NCBI GenBank assembly: GCA_026214975.1
Contig: JAOBSW010000246.1
Coordinates: forward strand, 17,971-81,970
Length of the DNA: 64,000 nt
Source: Gentiana macrophylla
Taxonomy: Eukaryota > Streptophyta > Magnoliopsida > Gentianales > Gentianaceae
Direction of reading: 5' to 3'
Shown: one piece after another, positions 9,728 through 22,485 of the stretch
Layout of the letters: each line of letters starts with the position of its first letter
Position numbering within the stretch: the stretch's first letter is position 1
Translations under genes and position numbers: made by a program
The notes under the pieces: generated by a model
The model's database searches: none
What the model saw: the letters and a program-made list of their open reading frames with translations, nothing else
Told to the model about the DNA's origin: nothing

Positions 9728-12700
9728 GTCCTTGAAAAAGGCCGACACAAGTTTTTAGAGAGGGGGGTGAATAAACTTGTCACCAAAAGCTAAATACTTA
9801 AAAACAGATTAGGTTCAGTTTTAAACTTGTGTAGAGTTGAGCTAACTTAGCTGAGTATAAGTCAAAATGACTTATGCTTAAACTGAGTTAACCGGAAGCG
9901 GATTACGTTTTAGCCTTTTTAACTTATCTTGTTGTATCTATGAAAAAGCTTGTTATGCAAAACTGAATTCTGGTGAATGTCAGTTTGTGTGTTGTGTGAA
10001 TATCAATCAGTTCTGTATGATAGAGCAAACTGTAAAAAAACAATCACAAATACCGAAATATAAATAACAATAAGTAAATGCGTAAAGTAAAGTAAGGCAA
10101 GAATTATAGAGGTTCCAGGTAGTGTAATCTTGTCAGTCCTCTTTTCCCCTGTGATGTAGGAGGAAAATTCCACTAGAACTCTTTGAGGTAGATCGGTTAC
10201 AAAAAGTCCTAATCTGATACTCCTTGACTAATCCCTAGCTTCACTATCTAAGCAACTAAAAAACAGGTAGTATGGCTGCTCTGCAACTGCTTGCATTGGT
10301 CCTTAGAGGGTAGTATTGCCTTTTTTCAAGCTCCACCACAAACACAGTCTACCAACTGCTAAAACAACAATTGTCCTTGGCAAATCCTAGACCGGATTGC
10401 TTCACAGTCTCAACTTTTGATTAAAATCAAAGTTGGGCTCAGAATCAAATAAATGATTCTTGCTTCAGGTTCTTCAAAGTGTCTGTATCTTGAATGTGTC
10501 TTTGGAGCTTGAACACTTAGAAGATTTCTTGATAGTTCTTGGTGAGCACGATGATGATGGCTATAAAATTGAATGCACATGACCTAGACTTAATACTTTT
10601 TGGTTCAAAATTAGGTTCTCGTGTGTTTATTCCTGTTGCAAAGTCCTCTATTTATAGTGTGTGATCGTCGTGGGCCTTACGTCGATTTTACTAGCAAGAG
10701 TACTAGGTCAATCGTAGTATAGCAAGGGCGAAACAAGGTCAATCCCACAGAGACAATGCAACTTAAGCATAAACAACTCTGATCTAATCAAGAAGACATA
10801 AGTGGTCATTGACCAACGATAAACATAAAAGAAACCTGGTGTTCCTTCCCCACCCCTTCTATCTACTAACTTGATTTAGTTAATCCTTATGTTTACTTCC
10901 CCACATAATTTCCTTAAACTAATCGAGTTTTTAATTCAGTTTTAGCTACGGGTGCAACTCCTAACCCTATCTACTCCGACTATGGCAGCAGACAATCTAT
11001 ACGCAAGCTACCCTCCTTAATTGGTCCATAATAGCCCATACGCATGAAGAACTAGAATTGCCAGGTGATTGGCGTTAACCAATACCGCTTAACCCACCTA
11101 GGCGCCTATCGACTATGACTAGCACGTTCTAGGGTCCATCAAGACAATGTCCTAATTAACACTTCACCAATGATCCTTCGGTTAATTTACGAATTACTTA
11201 ATACTAGATTGGCCGGACTTATTACTCGCTTTAATTATTCCTGCGCAGTCAACGTGTTGACGACGAATCTCAGATTAAGGTGACTAAAATTGCCTCGTAA
11301 ATCGGTATAGACCGATTTATCGGGGCGGTGGTTCTTAATCGGGAATCTACATTGCTCAATTCAGATTAATTCAAGTAAATTATGGGGTTGTTAAACATGC
11401 AGATCAACTAAAACACGTAAATACAAGTAGATCTACCATATTAAAGACATAAAGGAACGTTCAAAGCTTCATACATTGAACAATGGAGATCTAGCTTGAT
11501 CCACTCAAGTTAGAGATGGCAAGGAAGGGAAGGAAACCAGAAAATAAACTCCAAGAGCTTAAAAGAACTTTATTGCATCAAAATTGTATATAATAATAAT
11601 ATATGGAATTCGGAACATGGAACATACTAATGATATCAGTTATGCGGGTTTATATAGATACATTAGCCGACTTATGATTCAAATAAACCCTAACCGACCT
11701 AGTAGACGCGGCAGATTCAGTTTTGTGTTCCCCAAGTCTCTCGGTTTATCGGGCCTACCCCACGGTAAACCGAGCCTGAATTTGTTCTTTTCTTTCAGCA
11801 AATCTCTTCTTGGACTTACTCCACTCGGCCCAACATTCTTTCCTTGATCCAGATCCGTTCTTAAGTGCTCCAGATTTGCTACATCCTGAAAAATACATAA
11901 AACAAGGCAAAACAGTACCAAATCTTCGGGATAATAACATAGATGCAGAATTATAAACTTAGGAATATGCACTCAGTGTTTAACATATATTCCTTCACAA
12001 TAATGGGTCTATCTACATTCTCTAGAGAAAAATTCGGGGTAAATAATTGTTAATTTAATGGTGCATTTAGAGCGTTATCAGTGTGCAATCCAACGATCAT
12101 CTTGTTTGAATTTTGAATCCTTTTAGATATCAAACGGCTATATGTCAGATGTCAGTGACCGTTCTGACATGTCAGTCCATCATCCAATGAAAGTGCTTGA
12201 TTTGTAACGTTCGAATTTTCTTTCAGTTCTTGGATGTCTTCAGCTTTAAAACTGAGTAAATGAGAATGATCAGTTTTAAGCTTTGAAAACTGAGTGGGTC
12301 AACTTTTCAGTCTAGAGCATTAACTGAGTTTTCACTCTTCTTCAAAACTTAGTATTCTATTTTCCATCTAATTTATACTGACTTAATCTGAGTACACCAT
12401 ACACCATAACTTTAAATCATCTAAGATATCATTGTCCTTATGTATCTTAGGTCTTCATACAAGATCTATAAAGTCAGTTCAGGCCATCACAGACTTACAT
12501 GAATTCTAACTTTACAGTCTTGGCTTTAATCTTTCTAAACTGAGTTTGAACCCTCAGTTCTTCAATCTTTAATAACTAAGACTGTGTCCCTCAGCCTTCT
12601 AAACTGAGTTTGTCCCCTTAGCCTTCAGCTTTTAGATAAGTCAACCGAGTCTATGTCCCTCAGTGAACTTACCTTCATCTGTTCTGAGTATATCTCAGTT

Positions 12701-13004
12701 TTTGCTCTGAGTAACACTTCAGTTTCTTGTGAGTTATCAGTTTCTCTGATTTCCAGCCTTATATATGATTTCCAGTTTTCTAGATGATTCCAGTTTTCTG
12801 TTCTACGACTCTCTATCTATTACAGTGTTTGTCTGATTCAACCTATACAAAGATCAGACTCTAATAAATCTCATACATATCATTTCTAGACATCTTTTAA
12901 CTTTTCACTATAACAGCTAGTTTCAGCACTTCATCAATGGGGTGTAAACAAACAATTAAATATATAAAGATGAATCATCATCAAATGAAATTTTATTTCT
13001 AACA
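9728..13004 (-). mobile_element. LTR-like block, interrupted (SIRE/Copia-like)
   Basis: On the minus strand a putative LTR begins near 13004 with TGTTAGAAAT and carries CTATAAATAGAGG as TATA box (complement at 10648-10660). It ends near 9728 after a TTCACCCCCCTCTC stretch, the layout of large Copia (SIRE/Maximus-type) LTRs. The words AACTGAG and CTCAGTTT recur many times across 9830-9900 and 12240-12720. The expected U3-TATA continuity is broken between about 10676 and 12040 by a different repeat. Neither target duplication nor primer-binding site was found, so the family and ends are tentative. Confidence 0.4.
10676..12040 (-). repeat. Nested retroelement-like repeat
   Basis: This block separates two halves of the LTR-like sequence around it. 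On the minus strand it has TATCTATATAAACCC at about 11650-11664 as a TATA-like box and GCAATAAAGTTC near 11575 as a poly(A)-like signal. It ends with CTAGTAAAATCGACG near 10682. The right part (11679-11972) is open in minus frames but matches no family I know. The plus-strand segment with GTCAATCCCACAGAGAC (10738-10754) resembles sequences common in plant LTR elements. Confidence 0.35.
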
Positions 13005-13318
13005 CTTTCTTTACCCATGATCTTATACGCACTTAATTTCATTTCTTTTATATTCTACAAGCATATAGCATGTTGAGATGTAACACATTATAAATTCTTG
13101 AACTTTCATAACATTTTCTTTCCAAACTAATGATCTTCATACAACACATACAGTAGCATCTATTCAGTGCATTTTTGACTTTAACTACTACTCCCTCCAT
13201 CTCTATTTAATTGGAGTTGTAACGCTCCGTTCCCGGACACCGAGTCCTTATCCGGAAAATGAACATTCGACACGTATAATATAAAATTTCATATTATACG
13301 TAAGTCTCTACTACTACG

Positions 13319-13387
<69 letters not shown>

Positions 13388-14394
13388 ACATCCAAGAATA
13401 GAAACAAACATCTAAATATGGAAATGTAACTTATCACAACAAACTTCCAAAAGAAAACTTATAACTTACGAAATTCCTCAAAAAGAAACAATAAAAGAAA
13501 TTACAAGTTTACTCGTCATAACCAAGCAATAATAAATATGTCTAGAATGTCAAACGAAAATGTATAAAAGTAAAGCTTCAACTAAGGAGTCCTCAAATGT
13601 TGTCATCGAAATCCTCTTCATAATCCGGATCCACATGTTCATCTTCTCATCCCCAAACACATAACAAACATGTATTTGAGGTAAGTACAGAGTACTTAAT
13701 AAAAGGAAGAAGCTATGATTTAATCATAGATTCATAATTATTAATTTGTCTATATATGACCGACTCAGTCTAGGTTTCATTGCATGCTCATCAACATGAC
13801 TTATCTATGTTACATCCGCATTCAAAGGCACTACGCATGGTTTATATCCACCATGAGATATATTGTGCAACCTATCAGTGGATCACACCAATAGCCACGG
13901 GGGAAAAGCCCGATGGTGTACACGTTCGGCGAAGTCTCTCTGTACTTGGTGTCTTAGTAGCCTACGTAGTTATTCACTTTATCTAAACACCCACACATCG
14001 CGATATGGTATGGTGCCTATCCAAGAATGACATGATGTTTAGTCTTTTACTAGTCGAATGTGTATTTTTTTTATTAATTGTTAACTAGCCACCTAAGTGT
14101 TTTCAAGGCAAACCTATCCTTAACAGACCTACTCCCTCTTTTAGACAGCTAGACACAACACGTCAACACCCTATTACGTACACAGACATTGATGAATACT
14201 GACTCATCAAAGCACAAGCCTATCATCCCCTTCCGATGGTCTCAAACTTCAACTCTTAGGAAGAATCCATTCAGTGGCGGAACTAAACGCATCAGAAACT
14301 TAATCAAGGCTTGAACATGTTCAATTAATGTTATTAGTTCAAGAAACATCATTTAAAACTCATCTCACGGCTTAAACAACATTTTCCCCAAAAG

Positions 14395-14640
14395 TGGGAT
14401 CAATGCGTGCGCATTCTTTGGAATGCGTGTGCATTGATCGACCTGAAACTTGCTGAAAGTCTCTGACCGACCAATGCACGCCAAGATTGCCTTCAATGCG
14501 CGCATTGCACACTCGCTGGAACTAGAATCGACATCTCAGATATCGCAAGAATGCGTGTGCATTGCTAGCCAATGCGTACGCATTGGGCATCCTGTTCCAA
14601 AACCCGACTTCATGTATCATTAATGTGTGCGCATTGCATA
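14395..14640. repeat. Cluster of AATGCGTGTGCATT-type motifs
   Basis: Five to six imperfect palindromes of the form AATGCGYRYGCATTG occur within 245 bp (about 14404, 14420, 14493, 14550, 14571 and 14624). They lie about 1.2 kb from the LTR start. At the same offset the sister LTR carries a different motif cluster. Confidence 0.75.
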
Positions 14641-15376
14641 AAACCCTAAACGCAGTTTTCTGCCACTTAACGATTTCCAATGCGGTTCCAACATAATTAA
14701 CATCGAAATTCTCAAAAAAAACAACATTAAACTCATCTTTATCAAACCAATTCATCCCATGCTCCTTAACCAACGAAAAGGCATGTTTTATAACCTCTAA
14801 ACACATCAAAACATTTATCTTAACCTTATAAACCATAACTAAAATCATAGGAAGAGACTTACTTGATTGCAAGTAAACTCCAACTCCAAACCAAGAAAAA
14901 CTGCAGCAAGAACTTGATCCTTCTCACAGAAAACCTATATGATCAATCCAAATTTAGATTAGATTCGATCACACGCTTCTATACAAACGAGACTACGAAT
15001 TCATGAGTTTTAATCCATCAAACTCATTCAAAAACACATCTAGGTCGAAAATCACACCTTTAGAAAAGAAAAAAAAACTCCAGACTTTTGGTGTCTAAAC
15101 GACGCCCTCTTCACGACGATTCCAATGCTCTACTCGAATCTGAAAACGGTTGAAAATTGACTTACATTGCTGAAGAAATCTCTTGGCCTTTTCTCTTTTG
15201 CTCTTAAGCGTTTGCAGAGAACGTAGAAACGAAATTCTGAATTTGCTAATAGGTTATAAGAATAATGGAGAGTTATATTCCTTAAATAACATGTCCCAAA
15301 ATAATAATCGCCTATTATTTCCTTAATTATTCCTTAATTGTAATTGAGTCCAATTTTCCAAATACATATATATATA

Positions 15377-18187
15377 CTAGTAGGAAAACCCGTGCAATGC
15401 ACGGGATAAAGTAAGATTTAAAAACGACTGTAATATTAATAAATGTACACAATGAATATACATAACCTGAGAATACTTAATTATATACTACAATAATTTG
15501 CTTTAAGACTATATTAAGGAGTCCCTTAAAAAAAGACTATAATTAAGGAGAGCTGACAAACACAATGTAAAGGTTTGAGAATTCTCCATTTTGACACCAG
15601 CGTATTCATAAATTGGGTTAAAAAAATACAATAAATACAATACCAAGCAATCAAAATCATAAAAAATATAAAATCAAACTTGAAAGTAAAGCAGATTTCC
15701 TGAAGGGAAAGAAAAAAAAAACCCTTCAACAATTGCTCCAACCGACTTAAAACCGTTGAAAAAAGAGTTCACGGCTTTCTAAGAATCTTCAGTTAGACCA
15801 CAACGCAAGCAAAATAATTCACAGATGGATAGCTAAGTAGAACCCAGAAGAAGCCTTTAGGATGAATGTCAAGCAAATTGATAAAAACTATAGGATGGGA
15901 ATGCGTAATTGCGTATCCTGAATATTGGATGATGCTCAAAACCACACCCGGCTAGTATCGTTGGATTAGCACAGAGTTATTAAAGAGAAACACCAATGTA
16001 TTATAAGAATCTCACCGCCATACGAAGTCATCACTACCCTATGAGACATCAGCTTTATCATACAACACATGCCATATCTGAAAGAAAAATGAGAAATCAC
16101 AAATCAATTTCAACCCACAGCATACCGAAACCAAACATAAGCAGGGTAGCTGCTCCAAATATGATCAAACCGTTTACTTCAAAAGACATCATAGATGAAA
16201 GCCAAAACAAATGCAACTACTTAGCAACAATGCAACCCAAATGATCTTCAAACATTAGATAATTAGATAATGCATGCACCTGCAATTAACTCAAACAGAT
16301 CATCAGTATATGCATTTGTATTAAAAATAGATCAAATAAGACAAAAACACTAAGGTAAAAATGAGAGTGCTTCGAGAAATGACATTCTCGTTCCACACAA
16401 AAAACGTGCAATGTACCTGCATTCAGGTTCTACTTCCCCCTCCGTAAACCCAAAAAATAGTTCTTTAACAACATAACTTCACTTACACTTGAAATTTAAC
16501 AAAGACGTACTGGCGGAGAACCGATGCTACTCAATTTGGAAAAAGAAAAAAAAAACATAGGAAAATTTTGATGATTGTAGGAAGAGTAAACATGATCATA
16601 AAAGTGAGCCTAGACTAATGAAACAATAGAAGACGTAACAGTGAACTTACAGAGTCTGTAGCCTATGACAAATGTTTTAATTTCCTAGCATATCGTGTTT
16701 CACAATCGCGCCCGTCTTTGTGATGCAAGTGGATGTCTTGGAAGTAGAGTAAGAGCATCGCTAGAGCTAAAGCTTGTGTATGACATATCAATGTCAGCTA
16801 CTGCTGTCTAAGCAATTTAAAAAGGACACAAATTGCTGTGGCAACAACAAAAAACGCACCTGAAATATTTCATGTCATTTTCACCGGAGAATACCAAAAG
16901 CTTCAACGTTCTGCTTCAGCAACACCATTTTTCCTCCTCAAACTCAGCCATTTTCTTCAACTGAGACATGAATACAAAAGCTTAGAATCTGAAATCAACC
17001 TCAAACACAACAACACACACAAAAAAAAAACCTTACATCGTTGGGTTGAAATGTTTGAAAAGCTTTTAATATGCATTACCCCCACGAACACCACCCCAAA
17101 AAAAAAAAGATGGGTAACAACACCAAACAAATCCAAAGAATAAATGACTTACCAAAGACTAAACCGCCATCAAAGAACCAAATTAAAAAGACGCCATCTA
17201 AGAGACACAACAACAAAGCGTCATGGTGATAATGAATTCCACAACAGACACTAATAATTGGAAGAGAAAATGAAATTACCTAAGACCTCTACTACTCTGT
17301 TACTCAGATAAGCCGTAACCCAAGGTATGTAAATTCTCCCCCAATCTCATTATGTGAGGCCGAAAAATCTCCCCAAAAATACTAAATAAAGATAATGTAA
17401 GAAGTATCAGTATAAATTGAAAGAATAATAAGGAACACACAAATAACAAAATCATTCTTTCAAAAAAAAAAAAAATTTAAAATCATACTCTACTTCAGCT
17501 TTGGCAAAATAATAAAATCCTCCACGGAATCTGCTAGAGCCCATCATATGATTCGCCAACCTAATCCTAACGTAGAACACTACCAACTCATTTGCCCTAA
17601 ACTATAAAAGAAAGAACCCATCTTTCATTAAGTAGAGGAAACATAAATCATACCTAACAAATTAATAATAATTGAGTAGGGGAGGAATTTTTTTTTATAA
17701 ACAAATCCTGATTTTTAGGTAGGCGAATCCACATCTTTCAAAAGAAAAAAAGGCAGCAAAATAAAAATGACTCACCTTTCATACAATTGAGTGACATCTT
17801 CAAGGGCTGCAATCGAGTGAACATGAAAGATACATGAATCCATCAAATATCCTATATACACATCTTCAAGGGCTGTAGAGGTTGTGAAGCCAAATTGATT
17901 TGGGGAGGATGGTACAGCAACTATTTTTTTTAGAAGGAAATTTAATTGGGGCTTTATCGTTTGTTGTGGGGGAGACGTGGGGCGTTTTGCTGGAAATAGA
18001 ACCGACGGAAAGGAAAATGAATTGGGGCTTTATCGTTTGGTGTGGGTGGGGGGTATATTGCAGCAAGAGTTACGTGCAGTTGAGACGTGGGAGCATTTTT
18101 TTTTTGTTTTATATATATTTACTTTTCAGGTCCGGGTCGGGTAATTGACCTTAAATGGGCTAATTAGCAGTTTTTCACTCTTAAATA
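15377..18187 (-). mobile_element. Helitron, minus strand
   Basis: On the minus strand the 3' terminus is CTAG (15377-15380) followed by T, the host A/T insertion dinucleotide. It is preceded by a 17-nt hairpin CCCGTGCATTGCACGGG (15389-15405) about 8-12 bases from the end, the classic Helitron 3' signature. It lies inside the AT microsatellite near the LTR 3' end, where LTR sequence resumes at about 18187. The 5' end is near 18180-18190, in the region complementary to AAGAGTGAAAAACTGCTAAT. A clear TC start is not visible. No Rep/helicase frame was found, so it is non-autonomous. Confidence 0.75.
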
Positions 18188-18483
18188 TATATATATAGCA
18201 AAATGACACGTCTGTCCATTCCTGAAAATCGGAATATTGCAGTCGTAGATGTCAAAAACACACATATTAAGGAGAGTAGTTAATACTTTGACTTAACATC
18301 AAAATGACAATAACACATCTTGAATATAATTAAAGCAATGTTGTTTTCAATCTCTCACCCCTTAATAAATAAGGGTATAGATAGAAAAACACAGTAAATA
18401 GTGCTTTGGAAATGTAATTACGACAGATAAAAATGTATTTTTATTTTTAACAACTACAAGAGTTAAATAGGAAACTGAGGGAG

Positions 18484-18739
18484 GAGACAATAACATAAGC
18501 ATAGGTCTTAGCATGTGAAAGCATTTTCAATTTCTCAATCAAATGGTTACTTAATTGCAGTCTTAGATCATGATATCTAGACATACTAGAAAGAGATTAA
18601 CAACATACAGACAATTTCTCAATAATGCTGTTTTTCTGAATTCAAGCTCAGTACGCATCGTATGTTTTACTCAGTCACACATGAAAGTCAAGAAAACAGT
18701 AACATGGTTCTTGAGCATCTAGAAAAACAGCATCGTCCT

Positions 18740-18794
<55 letters not shown>

Positions 18795-19170
18795 TGAAAT
18801 ACGAGATAGTCAAGCAAAAAACACATAGTAGTACTATAAAAAGTTACAAACGAACGATGATAAGTGTACAGAAAATGGTACACAAAAGATGCAGGGAAAA
18901 TGATCTTTCCACACATTGTACATAAGGAAAAAACACACGACATAACAACACATGCCGTTGAATGGAAAGAATTCGGTGCACCAGATCACCTATCGGCTAC
19001 TAAGAACAGACACTAAATTCTTAGGAGTGACTACTGACTACTGCAATGCAGCCAATCTTCTAAAACGCAACCCCTTTATAATATTCTTAATTCTTCTTTC
19101 CTTAACAATGAATGTTGTGGTCTTCCTTCTCTCTTCTGCAATGCAGGAAGGTGCAGGAAATGGGATATGG
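18484..19170. other. Intergenic, 3' side of the BUBR1-like gene
   Basis: No coding exon could be placed here. It holds a compound microsatellite, (AC)n at 18745-18774 followed by (AT)n at 18775-18794. The 3' UTR and poly(A) site of the minus-strand checkpoint gene should lie in this interval, but I could not pick a specific signal. Confidence 0.5.
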
Positions 19171-22100
19171 TCACCGGGGCAAACACCTTGAAGGAAAATT
19201 TCGCAATGGGTTCTCTCGCAATAACTCTGTTTCCCTGTCATGTAGTGTCGTGTTGTGTAATCAATAATTTTTACTCGCAAAGAAAGACTACTTACATACA
19301 ACTTTCAAGTTCCTACACTGTGTGTGTAAATTTCAACTTACTTCTTAACGTCTTTAACGTCCCTTTCTCCGAGTTGCAAAGTTGTTCCTTGTCTCATCTC
19401 CTCATCCACATCACATCCTTTAAGTGATGATTGTCTGATCATCAAAAGCACACACAACACAAATCAGATCATTTCATACCATAAGGTTTAGCTTTGAGCG
19501 GCAATCATAACATTATTCATCACATTCGTTAGAAAGAAACTGCAATCTTACCGTGCACATTCTTCATCTACGTATATCTCGATGCCTGAAGTGCCGCCGC
19601 CTGCTATTCCTCCTCCTACTCTGTGCCCAACTTTTTGGGGAATCTGTTGTAAGCGCATATGTAGTTGTGCCAGAGAGATACACACATTTATTCAAGGAAA
19701 AATGGTGTCTGGATAATAATTTATATAAACCTACCTTGTTGGATGTCCATTTAGAAGGGACAGCAGTATTTTCCTTATTTCTTTCTGTTCGAGTACCAAG
19801 ACTACGCCACATGTTCGGCTCCACATTTGCCACTCCTTGTTTATGTCCCAACCTTGAATCTACTTCCGTGTCCTTATAAACGGACAGTGAATTCACAGAA
19901 GAAGCCCTGCATGGGTTAGGCGGCTTATGTTAGAGTTTCCATATGATGTAGAGTCTGATAGAAAGATCAATAACACCGTTAAGTACGTAGGAAAGAACTT
20001 TACCTATCAATCGACTTCTTCTTTGCAAAAAGAGAACCCTCAAGTGTGGGGTTACCTATAGTGTGTAGAACAGAGTGACAGTATTAGCCCTGGAAACTTC
20101 AACAAGGCAAAAGTACAACAGATACAGGACTTACGGTTTTCGTCCCTTCCCAATACAGTCCCAAAGCTTCTTACTGGGTGGGGATTCTCTGTTGGATCCA
20201 CCTGACAGGTTGAAAAGCTTTACATTGGGAGGCAAATACAAACTCTAAAGGAGAAAACAGCATAAAAGCGTAATTTGGTACCTCTGTCACTTTTAGCTTC
20301 TTCATTGACCGACTCAGAAATTTTTTGTAGGCAGCCTTCAAACTTTCGATTGGTTGCGCTTTCCTACAGTAGTTGAAAACTAGGATTAATTAAGACCTTT
20401 AACTTTCCCTTTCCAGAAAGCAAAGCCATGCCATTATATTATGTTCACAAAATAGGGGGGGGGGGGGGGAATTTGAGCAAAAAGGACACTGATTTTCAAA
20501 AGCTGAGTATATGAACAGTTGCTGCTGTTACTATAAATCAAAACTGAGCCAGTACAAGAACTACTAATCTTATTTCAACAAAAAGAACAGCAGCAAGAGA
20601 AGAACTGAAGAAGATGGAGTAACTGTATTAAAGTGTTATAACTCAATGACACTAGGAATCTTGATTAAGCAGAATACATTGTTTTTTAGATAAAATGGGT
20701 AAGATAACAGCAAAAGAAGAATTTAAATTCCTGGGTGTTGCCTGCACTAGATACTTAAGTTCTATGTGCTTCGTTCAGGAGGGTTTATAGCAATTCTTAA
20801 TACAGCAGTAATTTTTTTCAATTAACTATCTCTATAAGCAATTTAATTTTCTACTGCCAAGGTAATCTTGCTTGCTTGTGAGGAATTAAGGTTGTTGCAG
20901 TTTGGTCAATCAGAGTTTGTTTACTTTATCTTGAAGGAAAATAAGTGGAAAAATCGCATAACCAACAACAGGGGTCTACTGCTGAATGAAAATGAGAGGG
21001 CCAAAAATGCTAAATTATTGCTAGATATAACCTAAAATTCAGAAAACAAAATTGTGGATAAAAGTGATAGATTATAAGTGCTTGTATACAACATGATCAT
21101 GGATTTCAACTTTTAACAGGGGACTCTCTTGAATGTCTGAGTAAAGGAAAGAAAATATTAACCCAAAAGTTCCAGTACTTGGCAAGACAACATTAGGAGA
21201 AGCCACACAGTGCAATACAAGCATCATACCAGTGTAAAAACGATAGACATGTCAATATCTAAAGAGCACACAAACCACTGCACGAAATCGTGAAAAAGTA
21301 ACATTCTTTTACCAATGTGAACCAAGTGACGTAAAAACTCACAAAGATATTCCGCGGTTGAATATGTCATCCGCTGCTTTCAATTTGTTCTTGATTCCAT
21401 ATGCAGAGCATACGATTTGTAAAAACGAAGCATGATTCAAGCCAATTTGGTTGGCTTCAAGGAAACTATATATGACTTCAGCATCCTTACAATTTTCAGC
21501 CTGAAAAACGAGACATATTTGTTTAAAGGTAACACATTTGGCTAATGGGCATCCAAAGTAAAGAAGCAGACATAATTGAACCCGCAGGGCATGAAACATA
21601 AACATACATATTCTAACCACACGTTGAGGTAACGAAGGTCATCCTTGTAGCGTGGATCATCCCAAAATTTGCGAACGCACTGTTCACAGATGACAAGAAG
21701 TCCGGAACTGTCCCCTGCAGGAGGGAAAGCTTCCTGAACCCATTTAATGCACCTGCAATAGATGAAAGAAGATGTAACAAAACTGTGGATGCACTCTTCT
21801 AATTGAAACATTCCAATTTTAGCTTTCCTATCTATTCCCATGGCTGATTCCCACTTCAACCTTGAAATGGCATATGATATAATTGTGAAAGAAGTTGAAC
21901 AACTCATGAAAGAAATTAGTGGAGGGCAAAAAACATTTTTTAAAAGAGACACCAAAAGAACATTGCTTCAATGAAATTCTTCACATTTGTTAGATATATC
22001 ACTTAGCAAAAATTGAATAACGTATATCAGAGCGGCAGGAAACAAAGTGAATCTTTAGATGCACTATTAAAAGGACAAAAATCTCAGAAAAATAATGAAA

Positions 22101-22485
22101 AGAGAAATGTGCTTAGTAGAGAAAGCATGAATTTCCATAGACACATTAGTAAGTACTCACCGAATCCATGGTTGTAGAGGATCGTCCCCTTCATATTGGT
22201 CGATGGATTCAATCAATCTCCTGCTTGATTGAAAAAAAAAAAAAAAAAAGGTTAAATCATAAAATTGAAGAAATAACTAAAATTCTTCGTAGAAGAAAAG
22301 AATAACTCTAACATTCGATTAGCAAGAAGCGATTTCTTGAGCTGAAAATTGTTGTGAGATTTAAGGGATTGGTTAAGAATAGCGACATTGCGGCCGCGCT
22401 TCAAGGGGCGGATGTTTTCCTTGGAGAGTTCCCATTCGTGACCCGTCTCTTGCTTAGAAGCCAAAAACTCCGACTCTGGATCCAT
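19171..22485 (-). CDS. BUBR1: BUBR1/Mad3-type spindle checkpoint protein
   Basis: Spindle-assembly-checkpoint protein of the BUB1/MAD3 family; in plants BUBR1 (BMF2) acts at kinetochores and inhibits APC/C-CDC20. Eleven coding exons on the minus strand: 22485-22313, 22220-22161, 21752-21608, 21500-21343, 20363-20282, 20201-20135, 20055-20004, 19906-19735, 19643-19552, 19434-19342, 19234-19171. All introns are GT-AG. They join into one frame of 1158 nt, 385 residues, close to the ~395 of Arabidopsis BUBR1. Residues 1-58 begin MDPESEFLASKQETGHEWEL. KEN boxes lie at 22-24 (SKENIRP) and 290-292 (RNKENTAVP). The Mad3/BUB1 TPR region covers about 20-195 (CIKWVQEAFPP, YKDDLRYLNVWLEY, YSFLEANQIG). 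The C-terminus reads ENPLRNFPSRCLPR before the stop. There is no kinase domain, as in MAD3-type members. The last exon could instead splice at its internal GT; the first model was kept because its ending fits the family. Confidence 0.9.
20455..20469 (+). repeat. G homopolymer in a BUBR1 intron
   Basis: An uninterrupted run of about 15 G lies in the ~980-bp intron between exons 4 and 5 (C-run in the transcript). It is noted as a mutation-prone and assembly-prone site. Confidence 0.9.

Larger units (their letters stand above)
13218..18241 (+). mobile_element. Solo LTR, copy 1 (interrupted by a Helitron)
   Basis: The start TGTAACGCTCCGTTCCCGG and the end AATCGGAATATTGCA match, in opposite orientation, the ends of the solo LTR at 25636-27853. 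Interior segments match too, for example the block around TCCTCAAATGTTGTCATCG at 13591 and the block around TTCGATCACACG at 14967. Removing the Helitron leaves about 2214 bp, nearly the 2218 bp of copy 2. A 64-bp AT tract lies at 13321-13384. No internal region or second LTR is present, so it is a solo LTR. The flanking 5-mers (GGAGT, GTCGT) match only partly. It lies in a MITE. Confidence 0.8.
13191..18483. mobile_element. Stowaway-type MITE split by LTR and Helitron
   Basis: The left end CTCCCTCCATCTCTATTTAA starts at 13191 after TA. The right end, read on the minus strand from 18483, is CTCCCTCAGTTTCCTATTTA. The inverted match continues inward past the LTR insertion point: left arm plus sequence resuming at 18242 (GTCGTAGATGTCAAAAA) pairs with TTGTAGTTGTTAAAAA. 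This shows that 13218-18241 was inserted into a MITE of about 270 bp. The right-hand TA is not preserved. Confidence 0.75.

Noticed and set aside
14274..14290. CAGTGGCGGAACTAAACG as the start of another hAT MITE
   Set aside because: No opposite end or 8-bp duplication was found nearby.
14522..14872. 116-codon minus-strand frame as a gene
   Set aside because: It overlaps the palindromic motif cluster of the solo LTR and has no recognisable domain; the sister LTR does not keep a matching frame.
19050..19145. A twelfth BUBR1 exon after a donor at 19186 (frame reading REKEDHNIHC before a stop)
   Set aside because: Reading through the donor gives the family-like ending NFPSRCLPR and a coding length divisible by three, so the extra exon is less likely. 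RNA data would decide.
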